Of a stretch of 64,000 nt of DNA, positions 37,101 to 46,100 are shown in pieces; the stretch's first letter is position 1; each line of letters begins with the position of its first letter. The translations under genes were made by a program, and so were the position numbers. The notes beneath the pieces were generated by a model that searched no databases, was not told the origin of the DNA, and was given only the letters and a program-made list of their open reading frames with translations. The DNA is from CAIZGX01 sp046048875 (GTDB lineage Bacteria; Bacteroidota; Bacteroidia; Flavobacteriales_D; Sanyastnellaceae), in assembly GCA_046048875.1 (NCBI GenBank), contig JBJOFG010000002.1:124001-188000 (forward strand). The letters are read 5' to 3'.

Positions 37101-39630
37101 TGGTCGACGTATTCGTAAATCCAATTGTAATAGGTGCACAACCGTCGTCATCTGTTTGGGTGAACGAGGCATGCGGTTGCGGATAAACCGTCACCGGAAA
37201 CGACGTGCTATCGAAACAACCGAATGCAGACTCACCCACAAGTGTTACCGTAAAATTCTGAGTTGAATTTGTGAGATTGTTGTAGGTATGAACGGGTGAA
37301 ATAAGTGACGAAGTAAATCCATCACCGAAGTTCCACGAAAACCCTTGAATACCTCCAATGGCAGGCATTTGAGCGCTGAACGGAGAGCACCCCTCCAAGG
37401 ATGCAAACGGAAGTTGAATATCCAAAATAGGATAAATCGGAAGTGCCAAAGTTGCCGTGTCTAAACATCCCCCACTCGAGTATGCTACAAGTGTTACATC
37501 GTACCACCATAAGAATCCACTGTTGTTGTTGTACGCGTGATTCGGATCTTCAACACTTGATGTTATTCCATCTCCAAAATCCCATGCATACGATGAAGCT
37601 CCTAGCGACAAGTTGTTAAACTCTACAGGAGCTGAAGAACAACCCAATTCGTTGTTTGCTATTTCAAAATTTGCAACTGCGCCTCCGAGAACGGTAACTA
37701 CATTGGTCGATGTATTTGTGCATCCGAATTCATTGATTGCAGTAAGCACCACATTGTAAGGCAAATTGTAAATCGTGTTGTTTCCAAATACGTGTGTTTC
37801 ATTCGTATTGGTTGAAAGTGGTCCGTCGCTAAAATTCCACGAGTAATTCGTAGCACCTTGAGAAGTATTGGTGAATGCGACATCTAAAGGCTGACATCCC
37901 GAAACAATGTCTTGTGTGAATGATGCCGTTGGATTCGGATGTACCGTAATATTTCCTTGCGTACTCGCTGAGCAATAAGGCGTACTAATGTTTAGTGTAA
38001 TTGGAAACGTTCCTTCAGCATTGTATACATGTGTCGGTGTCAATTGACTTGAAGTACCGCCATCACCAAACGTCCATTGAGCACTTGTAATGGGATTTCC
38101 AGGGGCTGTTACCGATGTATTCGTGAAGATTGCATTTGCACCAACGCATGGGCTAGTAACTGTGAACGACGGAACTGGTGTTGCATAAACATGCAAGACT
38201 TCTGTATCGGTTTTGGTACATCCATTTGAACTGGTGACCAAGACAGAAATTGGATAGTTTCCTGGTGTATTGATAGAAAGCGTATCCGGTGTTTGCCCGT
38301 TAAATGTTCCAAAGGATCCTAAATTCCAACTGAATGAAATTCCAGCATTCGAGACCACATTCAACGCAGTTGTTAGGGAATCACAAGCCTGTGCAGGCGA
38401 TGCAGTAATGCTCGCTGTTGGACTTGGAAGAACAGTCACTACGACTGTTGCGGTATCTGCGCATGCACTTCCCCATCCGTTGTTGAATACACGATTACTC
38501 ACCACAAAAGTTCCAGCCGTGTTAAAGGTGAAATTCACATTCCCACTTCCTAAATTCTGCCAGTTATTGTTGTTTCCGAAATTCCATTGATAAGATTGAT
38601 TCGGTCCAGAAGACCCTTGAAAAAACGTAACTTGTCCGCCCGAACAAATGGTATCTGTCGATGCTGAAATACTTGCCACGGGCGGCGGAACAATGTGCAC
38701 GGTAATCGATTGTTCAACCACTCCGCAAAAACTACTGTCGCTTAATGTGACGGTGTAATCTCCAATACCCGGAAAAGAAATCGTTTGCGGAAGGCTTGGT
38801 GGCCAAGGCATCCAAGCCGTTACTGAATCTACTCCCTGTCCCCAATAGTCTCCGAAATTCCAACGTTCTTGACGTTGAAAGGTATTTCCTTGATTCAAAC
38901 AATTTCGTATGGTTGTATTACTGAAAGTAAAAGTCGTTTGAGGAAAACACTGCGTTATAGCTGAGGCACTAATTTGTGCCTGATCTAAGGTCCAAACATT
39001 TACGGGATTGAATGTCGCAACAGATGGGTTTCCTTGCAGCACATTGCAATAGTTCGAAGCTGTCAGTGAAACAGTCGTTTCACAATTTATCGCACTTGAA
39101 CTCGTATACAAATGGCTAACCACTTCATTCCAATTCGTAGATCCGAAATAGATCAATGGAGACCCATCTCCGAAATTCCAGGTGAATTGCGTCGTCTCAG
39201 ATACATTTGTCGAAGAGTTAATGAACTCAACTGAAGCTGGCGCACACACTTGTGTTGTCGCATTTCCTGGCACTTGAATAGAAGCGTTTGTTGGTTGTTC
39301 CATAACTACAACACCGGTTACAGAACATCCCGTTCCGCCTTCGGTAATACTCACAACGAAAGTGTCGACAGCAGCCGCATAAGTGTGTTGAAGAACAGTT
39401 GGACTCGACCAAGTCAGTCCAGTTGTTGTAGCAGAACCATCTCCCCAATCAATGGTATAATCATCCCAAGTTCCAGAGGGCTGAAGATTCAGCAAGAAAT
39501 TTCCGCCAGAACAACCAAACCAATAGGGTGTAGTTACAATATTCCCATCGTAATCAAACACACTTGGACATTGGGCGCTTACAGTGAGCAGCGATGAAAG
39601 AAAAAATAAAACGAGTAACGCTCTTCTCAT
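34111..39630 (-). CDS. giant PKD-repeat adhesin with T9SS type B sorting domain
   Basis: A 1839-residue secreted protein. The signal peptide ends LTVSAQ (residue about 19). By eye I count about twenty PKD-like domains, each with the core S(Y/F)xW(N/T)FGDG, for example SYAWDFGDGITSS, SYVWNYGDGSSST, SAQWTFGDGFYSN and VFEWSFGDGFVSN. Most carry a Cys pair near the repeat boundary (the GCSPF/GCAPI type). The C-terminus has the gliding-motility-associated domain: YPNAFTPNSGGPSDGYY, LYELQIFNKWGEQIFETND, GWDGYYRG and EDVYAWKASV. It is probably a surface adhesin or gliding filament. The PorP/SprF gene follows with a 4-base overlap. Internal sequence similarity makes recombination between repeats likely. 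Confidence 0.93.
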   Translation of the reverse strand: MRRALLVLFFLSSLLTVSAQCPSVFDYDGNIVTTPYWFGCSGGNFLLNLQPSGTWDDYTIDWGDGSATTTGLTWSSPTVLQHTYAAAVDTFVVSITEGGTGCSVTGVVVMEQPTNASIQVPGNATTQVCAPASVEFINSSTNVSETTQFTWNFGDGSPLIYFGSTNWNEVVSHLYTSSSAINCETTVSLTASNYCNVLQGNPSVATFNPVNVWTLDQAQISASAITQCFPQTTFTFSNTTIRNCLNQGNTFQRQERWNFGDYWGQGVDSVTAWMPWPPSLPQTISFPGIGDYTVTLSDSSFCGVVEQSITVHIVPPPVASISASTDTICSGGQVTFFQGSSGPNQSYQWNFGNNNNWQNLGSGNVNFTFNTAGTFVVSNRVFNNGWGSACADTATVVVTVLPSPTASITASPAQACDSLTTALNVVSNAGISFSWNLGSFGTFNGQTPDTLSINTPGNYPISVLVTSSNGCTKTDTEVLHVYATPVPSFTVTSPCVGANAIFTNTSVTAPGNPITSAQWTFGDGGTSSQLTPTHVYNAEGTFPITLNISTPYCSASTQGNITVHPNPTASFTQDIVSGCQPLDVAFTNTSQGATNYSWNFSDGPLSTNTNETHVFGNNTIYNLPYNVVLTAINEFGCTNTSTNVVTVLGGAVANFEIANNELGCSSAPVEFNNLSLGASSYAWDFGDGITSSVEDPNHAYNNNSGFLWWYDVTLVAYSSGGCLDTATLALPIYPILDIQLPFASLEGCSPFSAQMPAIGGIQGFSWNFGDGFTSSLISPVHTYNNLTNSTQNFTVTLVGESAFGCFDSTSFPVTVYPQPHASFTQTDDDGCAPITIGFTNTSTNATSYVWNYGDGSSSTGLNGSHLYTNATGVPNTWNVSLIASSIGGCADTVSNDVLIYPPLIFPLFNPTVSGCSPFTFEAPFFPGVANYAWSFGNGDVSNAATPSYTYENLSSTTANYTVHLVGTSIYGCTDAETYFVHIYPEVNASFTYSDIAGCGPLEVNFQNTSLNGNQFEWNFGDFGMASTANASHTFYNINGVLNTFETELTVTSTQGCSDSASVAVQVSPSLDLQWSMPVVEGCSPFTLQTPYMPGGSTYIWNFGDGSTSNNTSPTHIYVNNTTAPQQYTVTCYAENSFGCADSISFNVTVNPQAVANLSTQQFSGCSPLNVTFENNSQYALSYNWNYGNGQTSTTSDSSHDFMYVNNTAQPVTYNAVLQANQVSTCSSIDTVQITVYPAVTASFSWTGAACSSVQAQFNNTSTVGTSAQWTFGDGFYSNAFNPYHLYSNNGLEDLNYTVSLISTSVFGCADTISQPLTVLYSPIADAMIDTVYGCYPLNVDLINSSQGANSYTWEYGDALNSTTSAAQHTHTYFNLSDQSQTYQITLTVEAPNGCTDVWTDQVTVLPQVVADADVIVSGCNPVEVVFDNQSTGATSYFWNLGNGDTSTSFNEQGTFYNPYPVDTTFVVTLTATNIYGCEVTTDLWVVVHPYPTAAFTATPLVQTWPNSVVNLQENAIGWNLGYHWTLEDGSEYYVPNPGDHVFPTWGTYNIELIVNEGLCTDTTAQSITIIPPAPVALFEGNAEGCVPLTVTLNNLSQYADSYEWFFSDGGYTTSDSPVYTFYQAGVFGATLVVHGFDGTNDTLELNNLFIVHANAVASFTVTPNQVVIPDQPILCQNASDNATVFEWSFGDGFVSNEISPKHFYDIEGVFSIQLIANNEFNCPDTLILEEVVFAYGDGYLEYPNAFTPNSGGPSDGYYDPYGYTNDIFCPLHKGVVLYELQIFNKWGEQIFETNDIHRGWDGYYRGVLSKEDVYAWKASVTFSNGTSKIMTGDVTLLAR

Positions 39631-39723
39631 GGGTGTATCCTACGAACTGAATTAAAAAAGGTTTACGCAAAGAGAGAAGTTTTTTCAACAAGAATTTGAT
39701 GCACGTCGCGAAGTTTTCGACAA

Positions 39724-40212
39724 CTAACCTTCGGTAAGTTTCAATCGCTCGGCCATCTCTGCAACAGCAGGACACACAAGGGTATTCCGAAAAGTTAGAT
39801 TCATGATTTGAGTCATATTCTTTCTGTCAGTATGCGGATACTCCCTGCAGGCCTTTGGACGAAAATCATAGATGCTACACTTGTTGTCTTCCAGATTCAA
39901 AAAAGCACATGGACTCGAATTCAGCACCCAATCACGATCTTCATCTAAATGTAAATACTTGTCAGTAAAGTCCGCAACGCGCATTCCCAAATGCTTTGCA
40001 ATTCGCTCAATGTCTACATCACGGAAAATTGGACTCGTGGTTCGACAGCAATTCGCGCAAGTAAGGCAATCCGTGTTCGCGAAGATTTCTTCGTGCATCG
40101 AATGGAAAATCTCATCAAGCTTTTTCTTTTTCGCTAAACGACTGAAGAGTTTTTTGTTCGCCTTCACATTCTTTCTTGCCTCCTCTAAAAAACGCTTTTG
40201 CTTATCATTCAT
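39724..40212 (-). CDS. YkgJ-type cysteine-cluster protein
   Basis: A 162-residue protein of the zinc/iron-chelating YkgJ (UPF0153) family. Cysteines are arranged as DCLTCANCCRTTSPIF near residue 50, then CAFLNLEDNKCSIYDFRPKA and CREYP further on, which is the family metal-binding pattern. The basic N-terminus (KQKRFLEEARKNVKANKKLF) is predicted to be helical. The biochemical role of the family is unknown. Its start overlaps the end of the di-heme peroxidase gene by eight bases, so it is the last gene of the MbnP/peroxidase operon and could help handle metal for it (inference). A 93 bp gap then separates it from the PKD adhesin gene. Confidence 0.88.
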   Translation of the reverse strand: MNDKQKRFLEEARKNVKANKKLFSRLAKKKKLDEIFHSMHEEIFANTDCLTCANCCRTTSPIFRDVDIERIAKHLGMRVADFTDKYLHLDEDRDWVLNSSPCAFLNLEDNKCSIYDFRPKACREYPHTDRKNMTQIMNLTFRNTLVCPAVAEMAERLKLTEG

Positions 40213-41293
40213 GTGGATCGGAAAATGCTGGGTTATGAATGAATGATGTATCAGTTAAGCACTTCAAGAACGCGATTAAATCAGCTTTCGATTGAGCACT
40301 CAAATTCAATCCACCTACCGTAAATTTCATAAATGGGTCTATTGTCGCACTTGGAACTCCGCCGCTGTTGTAGTGTTCTATCACCTCCTCCAACGTCGTA
40401 AATCTTCCGTCGTGCATATATGGCCCCGTCAATTCAACATTTCGTAGCGTGGGGGTTTTGAATTTCCCGTTATCGTAAACACTTCCTGTCACTGCACCTC
40501 TGCCCAAATCGCTGAACGTCGCATCGAGTCCATTGTTATGGAATAAATAATCGCTCATTTGCATACTTCCGAAGCCATGACAATGAAAACAATCCGCTCC
40601 AAAACTTCCACCGGGAACTTCATCTGGACTGCCACCTTCGGTTAAGAAAAGGTTGAATCCGTTTTGCTCCGATGGGGTAAACTGATATTGACCAATTCGT
40701 TGCTTATCGAATTTTGAGTTTGAAGAAATCATGGTTCTTAAAAACGATGCAATCGCCTTGACAATTTTCTCCTTCGTTACTTCGGTTGAACCGTATGCCT
40801 TATAGAACAAGGCATCGTACATAGCATCTGCATCAATTTGAGCAACGGCAACATCCCAATCCTCAGCCATTTCAATAGGGTTTTCTACTGGCTCGTAAAT
40901 CTGATCTTCAAGAGTAACGGCTCTTCCATCCCAAAAATAAGTAGGAGACCACCCCATGTTTATCAAAGGCATTGCTTGACGCGTTCCCACTTCGCCATTT
41001 ATTCCAACTGAATATTGACGTGGATCTGAAAATCCATGTTCCGGCAAATGACAGGTGCCACAAGACATTTCATCGTTGCCACTCAACTTCTTTTCCCAAA
41101 ATAAATAGCGTCCCAAATTCACTCCTTCAACTGTCAGCGGATTGTCTGCGGGAATATCCATAGGAGGGAAAAACGGAGGAATGACGAGGTTGTACGGAGT
41201 GGCTGTAGGCCCCTCTGGCGCTTCATGTTTGCAGGTCCAAAGCAGACATCCCATGGCCACAAGAAAAAAGAATGTAAAGCGTTTCGCCGTCAT
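40205..41293 (-). CDS. di-heme cytochrome c peroxidase family lipoprotein, copy 1 (no FER glutamate)
   Basis: A 362-residue exported protein with two c-type heme sites, C78-G-T-C81-H82 and C235-F-H-C238-H239. A lipoprotein signal peptide ends at LLWTC (C21). Family phrases include WSPTYFWDGRA, SNSKFDK, FKTPTLRNVELTGPYMHDG and ADLIAFLKCLTD. The family includes bacterial cytochrome c peroxidase, MauG and MbnH. The segment usually reading AFERTL is ASFLRTM here, so the conserved Glu is Leu (L185), unlike copy 2. Together with its place in an operon with an MbnP-like protein, this suggests a role other than plain H2O2 removal, such as oxidative protein modification. It lies 45 bp after copy 2. 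Confidence 0.9.
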   Translation of the reverse strand: MTAKRFTFFFLVAMGCLLWTCKHEAPEGPTATPYNLVIPPFFPPMDIPADNPLTVEGVNLGRYLFWEKKLSGNDEMSCGTCHLPEHGFSDPRQYSVGINGEVGTRQAMPLINMGWSPTYFWDGRAVTLEDQIYEPVENPIEMAEDWDVAVAQIDADAMYDALFYKAYGSTEVTKEKIVKAIASFLRTMISSNSKFDKQRIGQYQFTPSEQNGFNLFLTEGGSPDEVPGGSFGADCFHCHGFGSMQMSDYLFHNNGLDATFSDLGRGAVTGSVYDNGKFKTPTLRNVELTGPYMHDGRFTTLEEVIEHYNSGGVPSATIDPFMKFTVGGLNLSAQSKADLIAFLKCLTDTSFIHNPAFSDPHE

Positions 41294-41338
41294 ACCTCAA
41301 AAATACGCGAGAAAGAACAAACAAATTTATTTCCTTCG

Positions 41339-42346
41339 CTAATCTTCGTCAGCCGAAAGGAATTTTTCATTTTGAACGAAATTCCAATCCGTTAAGGACT
41401 TCAAAAAAGCAACCAAATGGGCTTCTTCTTCTTTCGATAAATTCAACGGTTTTACTCTTGAATCTTTCGTTGCGCGGTTTCCACCACCACTGTTGTAAAA
41501 TGAAACCACTTCTTCCAACGAACTCATAGAACCGTTGTGCATGTATGGCGCTGTGAGTTCAATGTTTCGCAACGACGGTGTTTTGAACTTCCCTCGGTCA
41601 GTGGCTAAATAAGTCTTTCGCTCCAAGCCTATGTCTGCATCTTCGAAACCTAAACTGTAAAACTGATAATCGGTAAAAAAAGGAAGTGCATGACAGCTGC
41701 TGCATTGTGTGCGTTCTGAAAAGAATAAGTCCATTCCCTTTTGTTCGGCTTCTGTGTAATCGTTCGACTTCAAAAAATAATGTCGATCAAATTTTGAATC
41801 GCCACTAATCAAAGCTCGCTCGAAACAAGCCAAGGCCCTTGTAATAACGAACGCGTCTAACTCTCTTCCGTAAGCGGCTTGCGCCAATTCGGTATAGTTT
41901 CCTTTCGACTTCAAACGACTAATCACCTCTTCCATACTCAACGCCAATTCGTGCTTTTCGTGAATCGGTCCCAAAGCCTGCAATTCCAACGTTGGCACTC
42001 CGCCTTCAGACATGAAATAAGGCGACCATGCGAGATTTGCCAATGTAGGTGCGTTGCGAGGAAATTCATTTTCATGGAAAGAAGAAACAGCTCTTCCGTC
42101 GGTAAATGCGGCAGGCAATCGGTGGCAGGAAGCACACGACTGATCTTCATTCTTCGACAGCTTTAATTCATAAAATAATTTTTTTCCTAACTCGAATCGA
42201 AGTTGAGTTGGTTCATTTCCTTCAGGAAAATTTATACTTGGAAAATAATGCGGTTGTTTGAATGAAATAGACTTGTCCTGTAATCCTTCTTCACTGCAAC
42301 CTAAAAAGATTCCCAACGTCAACAAAAAGAAAATTAATTTTCTCAT
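41339..42346 (-). CDS. di-heme cytochrome c peroxidase family lipoprotein, copy 2
   Basis: A 335-residue exported di-heme protein. The lipobox is FLGC (C17). Heme sites are C71-A-S-C74-H75 and C215-S-S-C218-H219. RGKFKTPSLRNIELTAPYMH and HLVAFLKSLTD are family hallmarks. The catalytic-side segment ACFERALISGDSKFDR keeps the Glu (E176) that is conserved in cytochrome c peroxidases and MauG. Its start overlaps the MbnP-like gene stop by four bases (ATGA), so the two are translationally coupled. In methanotrophs the coupled partner MbnH oxidises a tryptophan of MbnP, and the same could hold here (inference). Simple peroxide detoxification is the alternative. Confidence 0.92.
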   Translation of the reverse strand: MRKLIFFLLTLGIFLGCSEEGLQDKSISFKQPHYFPSINFPEGNEPTQLRFELGKKLFYELKLSKNEDQSCASCHRLPAAFTDGRAVSSFHENEFPRNAPTLANLAWSPYFMSEGGVPTLELQALGPIHEKHELALSMEEVISRLKSKGNYTELAQAAYGRELDAFVITRALACFERALISGDSKFDRHYFLKSNDYTEAEQKGMDLFFSERTQCSSCHALPFFTDYQFYSLGFEDADIGLERKTYLATDRGKFKTPSLRNIELTAPYMHNGSMSSLEEVVSFYNSGGGNRATKDSRVKPLNLSKEEEAHLVAFLKSLTDWNFVQNEKFLSADED

Positions 42347-43101
42347 TGAAGATGAAACGCTGAAACAAAATTGTTTGTGATACGCTCGGCCAATGGAAAA
42401 TTCGAAGTCGTATGTGTAAGATTATCGATAGATAAATCAACAGGGTCTAACGGTCGATTAAACACACTATCGATGGCAACTTCAATGTTGAATGTTCGCG
42501 CATCGCCTTCAGCTAAACTGACATTTCCAGTGTTGAAATCCAAAACGCGATACAACGGATCGTCACCCGTGTGATAAGAGTATGAATCCATCAAAGGTGC
42601 ATTCGGCGTGCCTGTTAGCTCATATCTGCCTTCCACCTTCACAAAAATATATCCCGTGTTCCAATACCAAAACATGCCGTTAGAACCTTGAACGCTTAAT
42701 GGATTCGAATTCGCGTATTGCGAAGGATCGACATTCTTGTTCAAATTACTTGGAACGCCCACACCAAAAGACAAAGAAGAAAACGATTGCGGTGAAACAT
42801 TCAATGAGAGTGTTTGTGGTTCGAGCAACGTAAATAAAAAGGCCTGCTTCAATAGAGTTGAATCAGATCCGTTATGGGCGTATACATTCGATAAATAAAA
42901 CTGAACATTCTCTACGCGCAACTGCTGACCAAAAGTGTTGGTGTAAACTGAATCAATAGAAAGCGGCTGACCGTTGTAGGTTGGTATAAATTTCAAATGA
43001 ACCTTCGTCTCAGGAGCAACGGGCGTGTCTTCACCGCATGACATGAAGAATACGCTGAGTAGAACGACGAAGAAATAATTATTCACAATTTTCAATTTCA
43101 T
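42343..43101 (-). CDS. MbnP-like lipoprotein
   Basis: A 252-residue protein with a lipoprotein signal (FFMSC, C22). The mature part fits the MbnP-like family: VHLKFIPTYNGQPLSIDSVY, RVENVQFYLSNVYAHNGSD, SLSFGVGVPSNLNKNVDPSQ, then GMFWYWNTGYIFVKVEG with W145 and W147, and the terminal FHLQ. MbnP of methanobactin clusters is a periplasmic protein whose tryptophan is oxidised to kynurenine by the di-heme enzyme MbnH, creating a copper site. The gene is first in a leftward operon followed directly by two di-heme peroxidases. A near-match -7 box (TATCTTTA) lies at 43140-43133. No methanobactin precursor or biosynthesis gene is in the window, so the link to methanobactin itself is not implied. Confidence 0.88.
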   Translation of the reverse strand: MKLKIVNNYFFVVLLSVFFMSCGEDTPVAPETKVHLKFIPTYNGQPLSIDSVYTNTFGQQLRVENVQFYLSNVYAHNGSDSTLLKQAFLFTLLEPQTLSLNVSPQSFSSLSFGVGVPSNLNKNVDPSQYANSNPLSVQGSNGMFWYWNTGYIFVKVEGRYELTGTPNAPLMDSYSYHTGDDPLYRVLDFNTGNVSLAEGDARTFNIEVAIDSVFNRPLDPVDLSIDNLTHTTSNFPLAERITNNFVSAFHLQ

Positions 43102-43171
43102 TGCTACATGGATTTACTTTCACTTCACGAATTAAAGATAACATTCAATTCGATTATTTCAGATTCTATTG

Positions 43172-46100
43172 ATGGAAAAAGAACCCTTTCTCGTACTAAA
43201 AAGTTCGGCAGGTAGCGGAAAAACCTACGCCCTGGTGAGACACTTCCTTTTTTTGAGTTTAAAAAGCGAAGAGCCTTATGCCTACAGCCATGTCTTGGCG
43301 ATTACATTCACCAACGCTGCTGCATCCGAAATGAAAGAGAGGGTTATGGAGCGGTTGCACGAATTCACTTTTCCCAAAGCTTTGGAAGGCAAGCACGAAT
43401 TGTTCAACGACATTCGTGCAGAGCTGAATGTTTCCCCCATGATTCTTCAAGAGCGCGCAAGAAAAACATTGTCGCACATGTTGCACAATTACTCGCGCCT
43501 CAGCATTAGCACCATCGACAGTTTCACCCATCGCATTGTCCGTGCATTTGCAAAAGACCTTCAAATTCATCCGGACTTCTCCATTGAAATGGACACTGAC
43601 AAATTTCTTGAACAATGCGTCGATGCTTGTCTAGATGAAGTCGGGCAAGATGCGGAACTAACCACCTACCTCGAAAATTATGTCTTAAGTAATTTCGAAG
43701 AAGAAGAGGATTGGAATGTAAGGAAAGGAATGCTTGGTATTTCTAAGCAACTGGTAAAAGAAGATGCACGAAACATTCTTCAGCTTTTCGAAAATCTTCA
43801 CATCAGCGATTACGAAAAAATTAAAAAGGCTTATCAATCAAGGCTGAACGACTTAACACAAGAACTCTTCGACAGAATAGACCAAGTATTCGAAAAGATT
43901 GAAGAGGGTAATCTCTCAAACAAAGATTTTTTCAATAGTGGAAGTGGCACTATAACTTACTTAAAAAAAATTAGAAGCGGGAAATTCGAAATGCCTGGCG
44001 CAATGCTTTTCAAAGTGCTTGAAAAAGGCTGGGGCAAACCAAAGCACACGCAAGTGGAAGCTTTGAATCCCCTGCTCAATGAGACGAGTAATTATATTCT
44101 CGCGTGGTTGGAAGGAAACAACAAGCACGAATTCAATCGCATCAACAAAATACTTCCCCGCATATTCACAACTGGATTACTCAGCAAATTGAATGAGGTG
44201 AGTAAGCGCATCAAATCGGAAGATAACTTGTTACTGATCTCGGACTTCCATGCCATTGTATCGGCTGTTGTTCAAGAAAGCACAGCCCCTTTCATTTATG
44301 AGCGCGCTGGAGAACGGTATCAGCATATCCTCATCGATGAGTTTCAAGACACCTCCGAAATGCAATGGAAGAACTTCCTTCCTCTTTTCGAAAATGCGAT
44401 TTCACAAGGGAAATTCAATTTGGTTGTTGGTGATGGGAAGCAGAGTATCTATCGTTGGAGAAACGGAAATGTAGAGCAATTCGTTCGACTTCCAAAACTT
44501 TATGAAGGCGCTCCAGCCACCATGCAACTTTTGATTGAAGATGTGTACGAAGAAAAAATACTTGACACCAATCGAAGAAGTGGAAAGGCTATTATTGAAT
44601 TCAATAACACGCTGTTTGGAGCATTGAAAGAAAAGCTTGGTCCACTTCAAGATGTATACGACAAGCATGAACAAGCGTGCAGCAAAGATCATCCGGGTTA
44701 TGTGGAAGTTCAAACCGCTATTCTCGACAAAAAAGATTCCGGCGATCTGCATATGCTCGAAGGCATTGTTAATGCCATTCGTGAATGTCGTGAAGACGGA
44801 TACGAATGGGGAGACATTGCTATTCTCACCCGTAAAGGAAAAGCCGAGTCAACTAAAATTTCAGAGTTCATTCTTCAACAAACCGATAAAATTCCGCTGA
44901 CGACGGAAGACAGTTTCCTTGTACAAAACTCAAACGAGGTGCAGCTGCTTATGGCGTGTATCAATTACTTCGGAAAGGAAACGGAAAACTTTTATCGCTT
45001 CAATTTAATTCGAAGAATTTGCGATGTCTTTCCGAATCAATTCAGATACAGCGAAGTCATTGCAACGTATGTAGAACAATTAGAAAAGGGCAAATTGAAA
45101 TTCAAGGTGAACGAATTTCTCGACGAGAATTATCCCGGACTTCGGAATATTGTAAAAGACAATGCCCATCCGTTCGAATGCATTCAAGAATTAATTCGCT
45201 ACTTCCAACTGCCGTTCGATGTGTATTTGGAATTTTTCGAAAATCAATTGCTTCAACTTTCACACAGAAACGGAATGGGATTTTCGGAGATGACCGATTG
45301 GTGGAACGAAAACAAAGGGAAGCTTTACATTCAAAGTGGTGAGCAACAGAACGCCGTTCGAATCTTAACCATTCATAAAAGCAAAGGACTGCAATTCCCA
45401 GTTGTGATTTTTCCTAAGTTCGATACCAAACACCCGAATCAAACCTTATGGGTTGAAGCACCTCCGGTGCATCCAGGCTTCACCAAAGGACTCATCAACT
45501 TTACACCGAGTAAATCACCCAAGCCAGATAATCCCGAAGAAATTTTATCGGAAAACAACAAGATTTTACTCGACGACATGAACTTGCTTTATGTAGCATT
45601 AACGCGCCCCGAAGAACGTTTGTATTTCCTAACAGAAAGCAAGCCTTCTACCACAAACAGTGCGTTAAATACATACATGTATGAATATTTTAAAACAGAT
45701 CATGGCGGTTTGGATAAATTTCACTTCGGAGAAAAAGTAAAGCACATTAAGACGGAAAAGGAAGAACAAAAGGAAATTGCACTGTTGGATGGTACGCGTT
45801 TAAATGCAGTTCAGCCTGACTTCCGCATGCGCGAAACCAAGCGCAAAGATCTTGAAGGAAAAGAAGCTTTGGTAATGGGAAACCACCTTCATGCTTGCCT
45901 TTCAATTATGAGTCATTTCAACACCTGGGAAGACGCTTTATCGAATTACATTTTCGAACATACAGAGCTTCAGCAATCAGAAAAAGAAATGCTTCGTCAA
46001 CAAATGGAAGAAACAATTGGTCGCGATTCATTTCAGCGAATATTTAAAACGAACGACGAAGTACTTACCGAACACGACATTCAGATCAATGCTCGTGAAG

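Noticed and set aside
34200..39500. CRISPR-like or tandem DNA repeat array
   Set aside because: The periodic similarity comes from PKD protein domains; DNA copies are divergent and not separated by regular spacers.
40205..43101. Methanobactin biosynthesis cluster
   Set aside because: Only MbnP-like and di-heme genes are present; no precursor peptide or MbnB/MbnC-type genes are seen.
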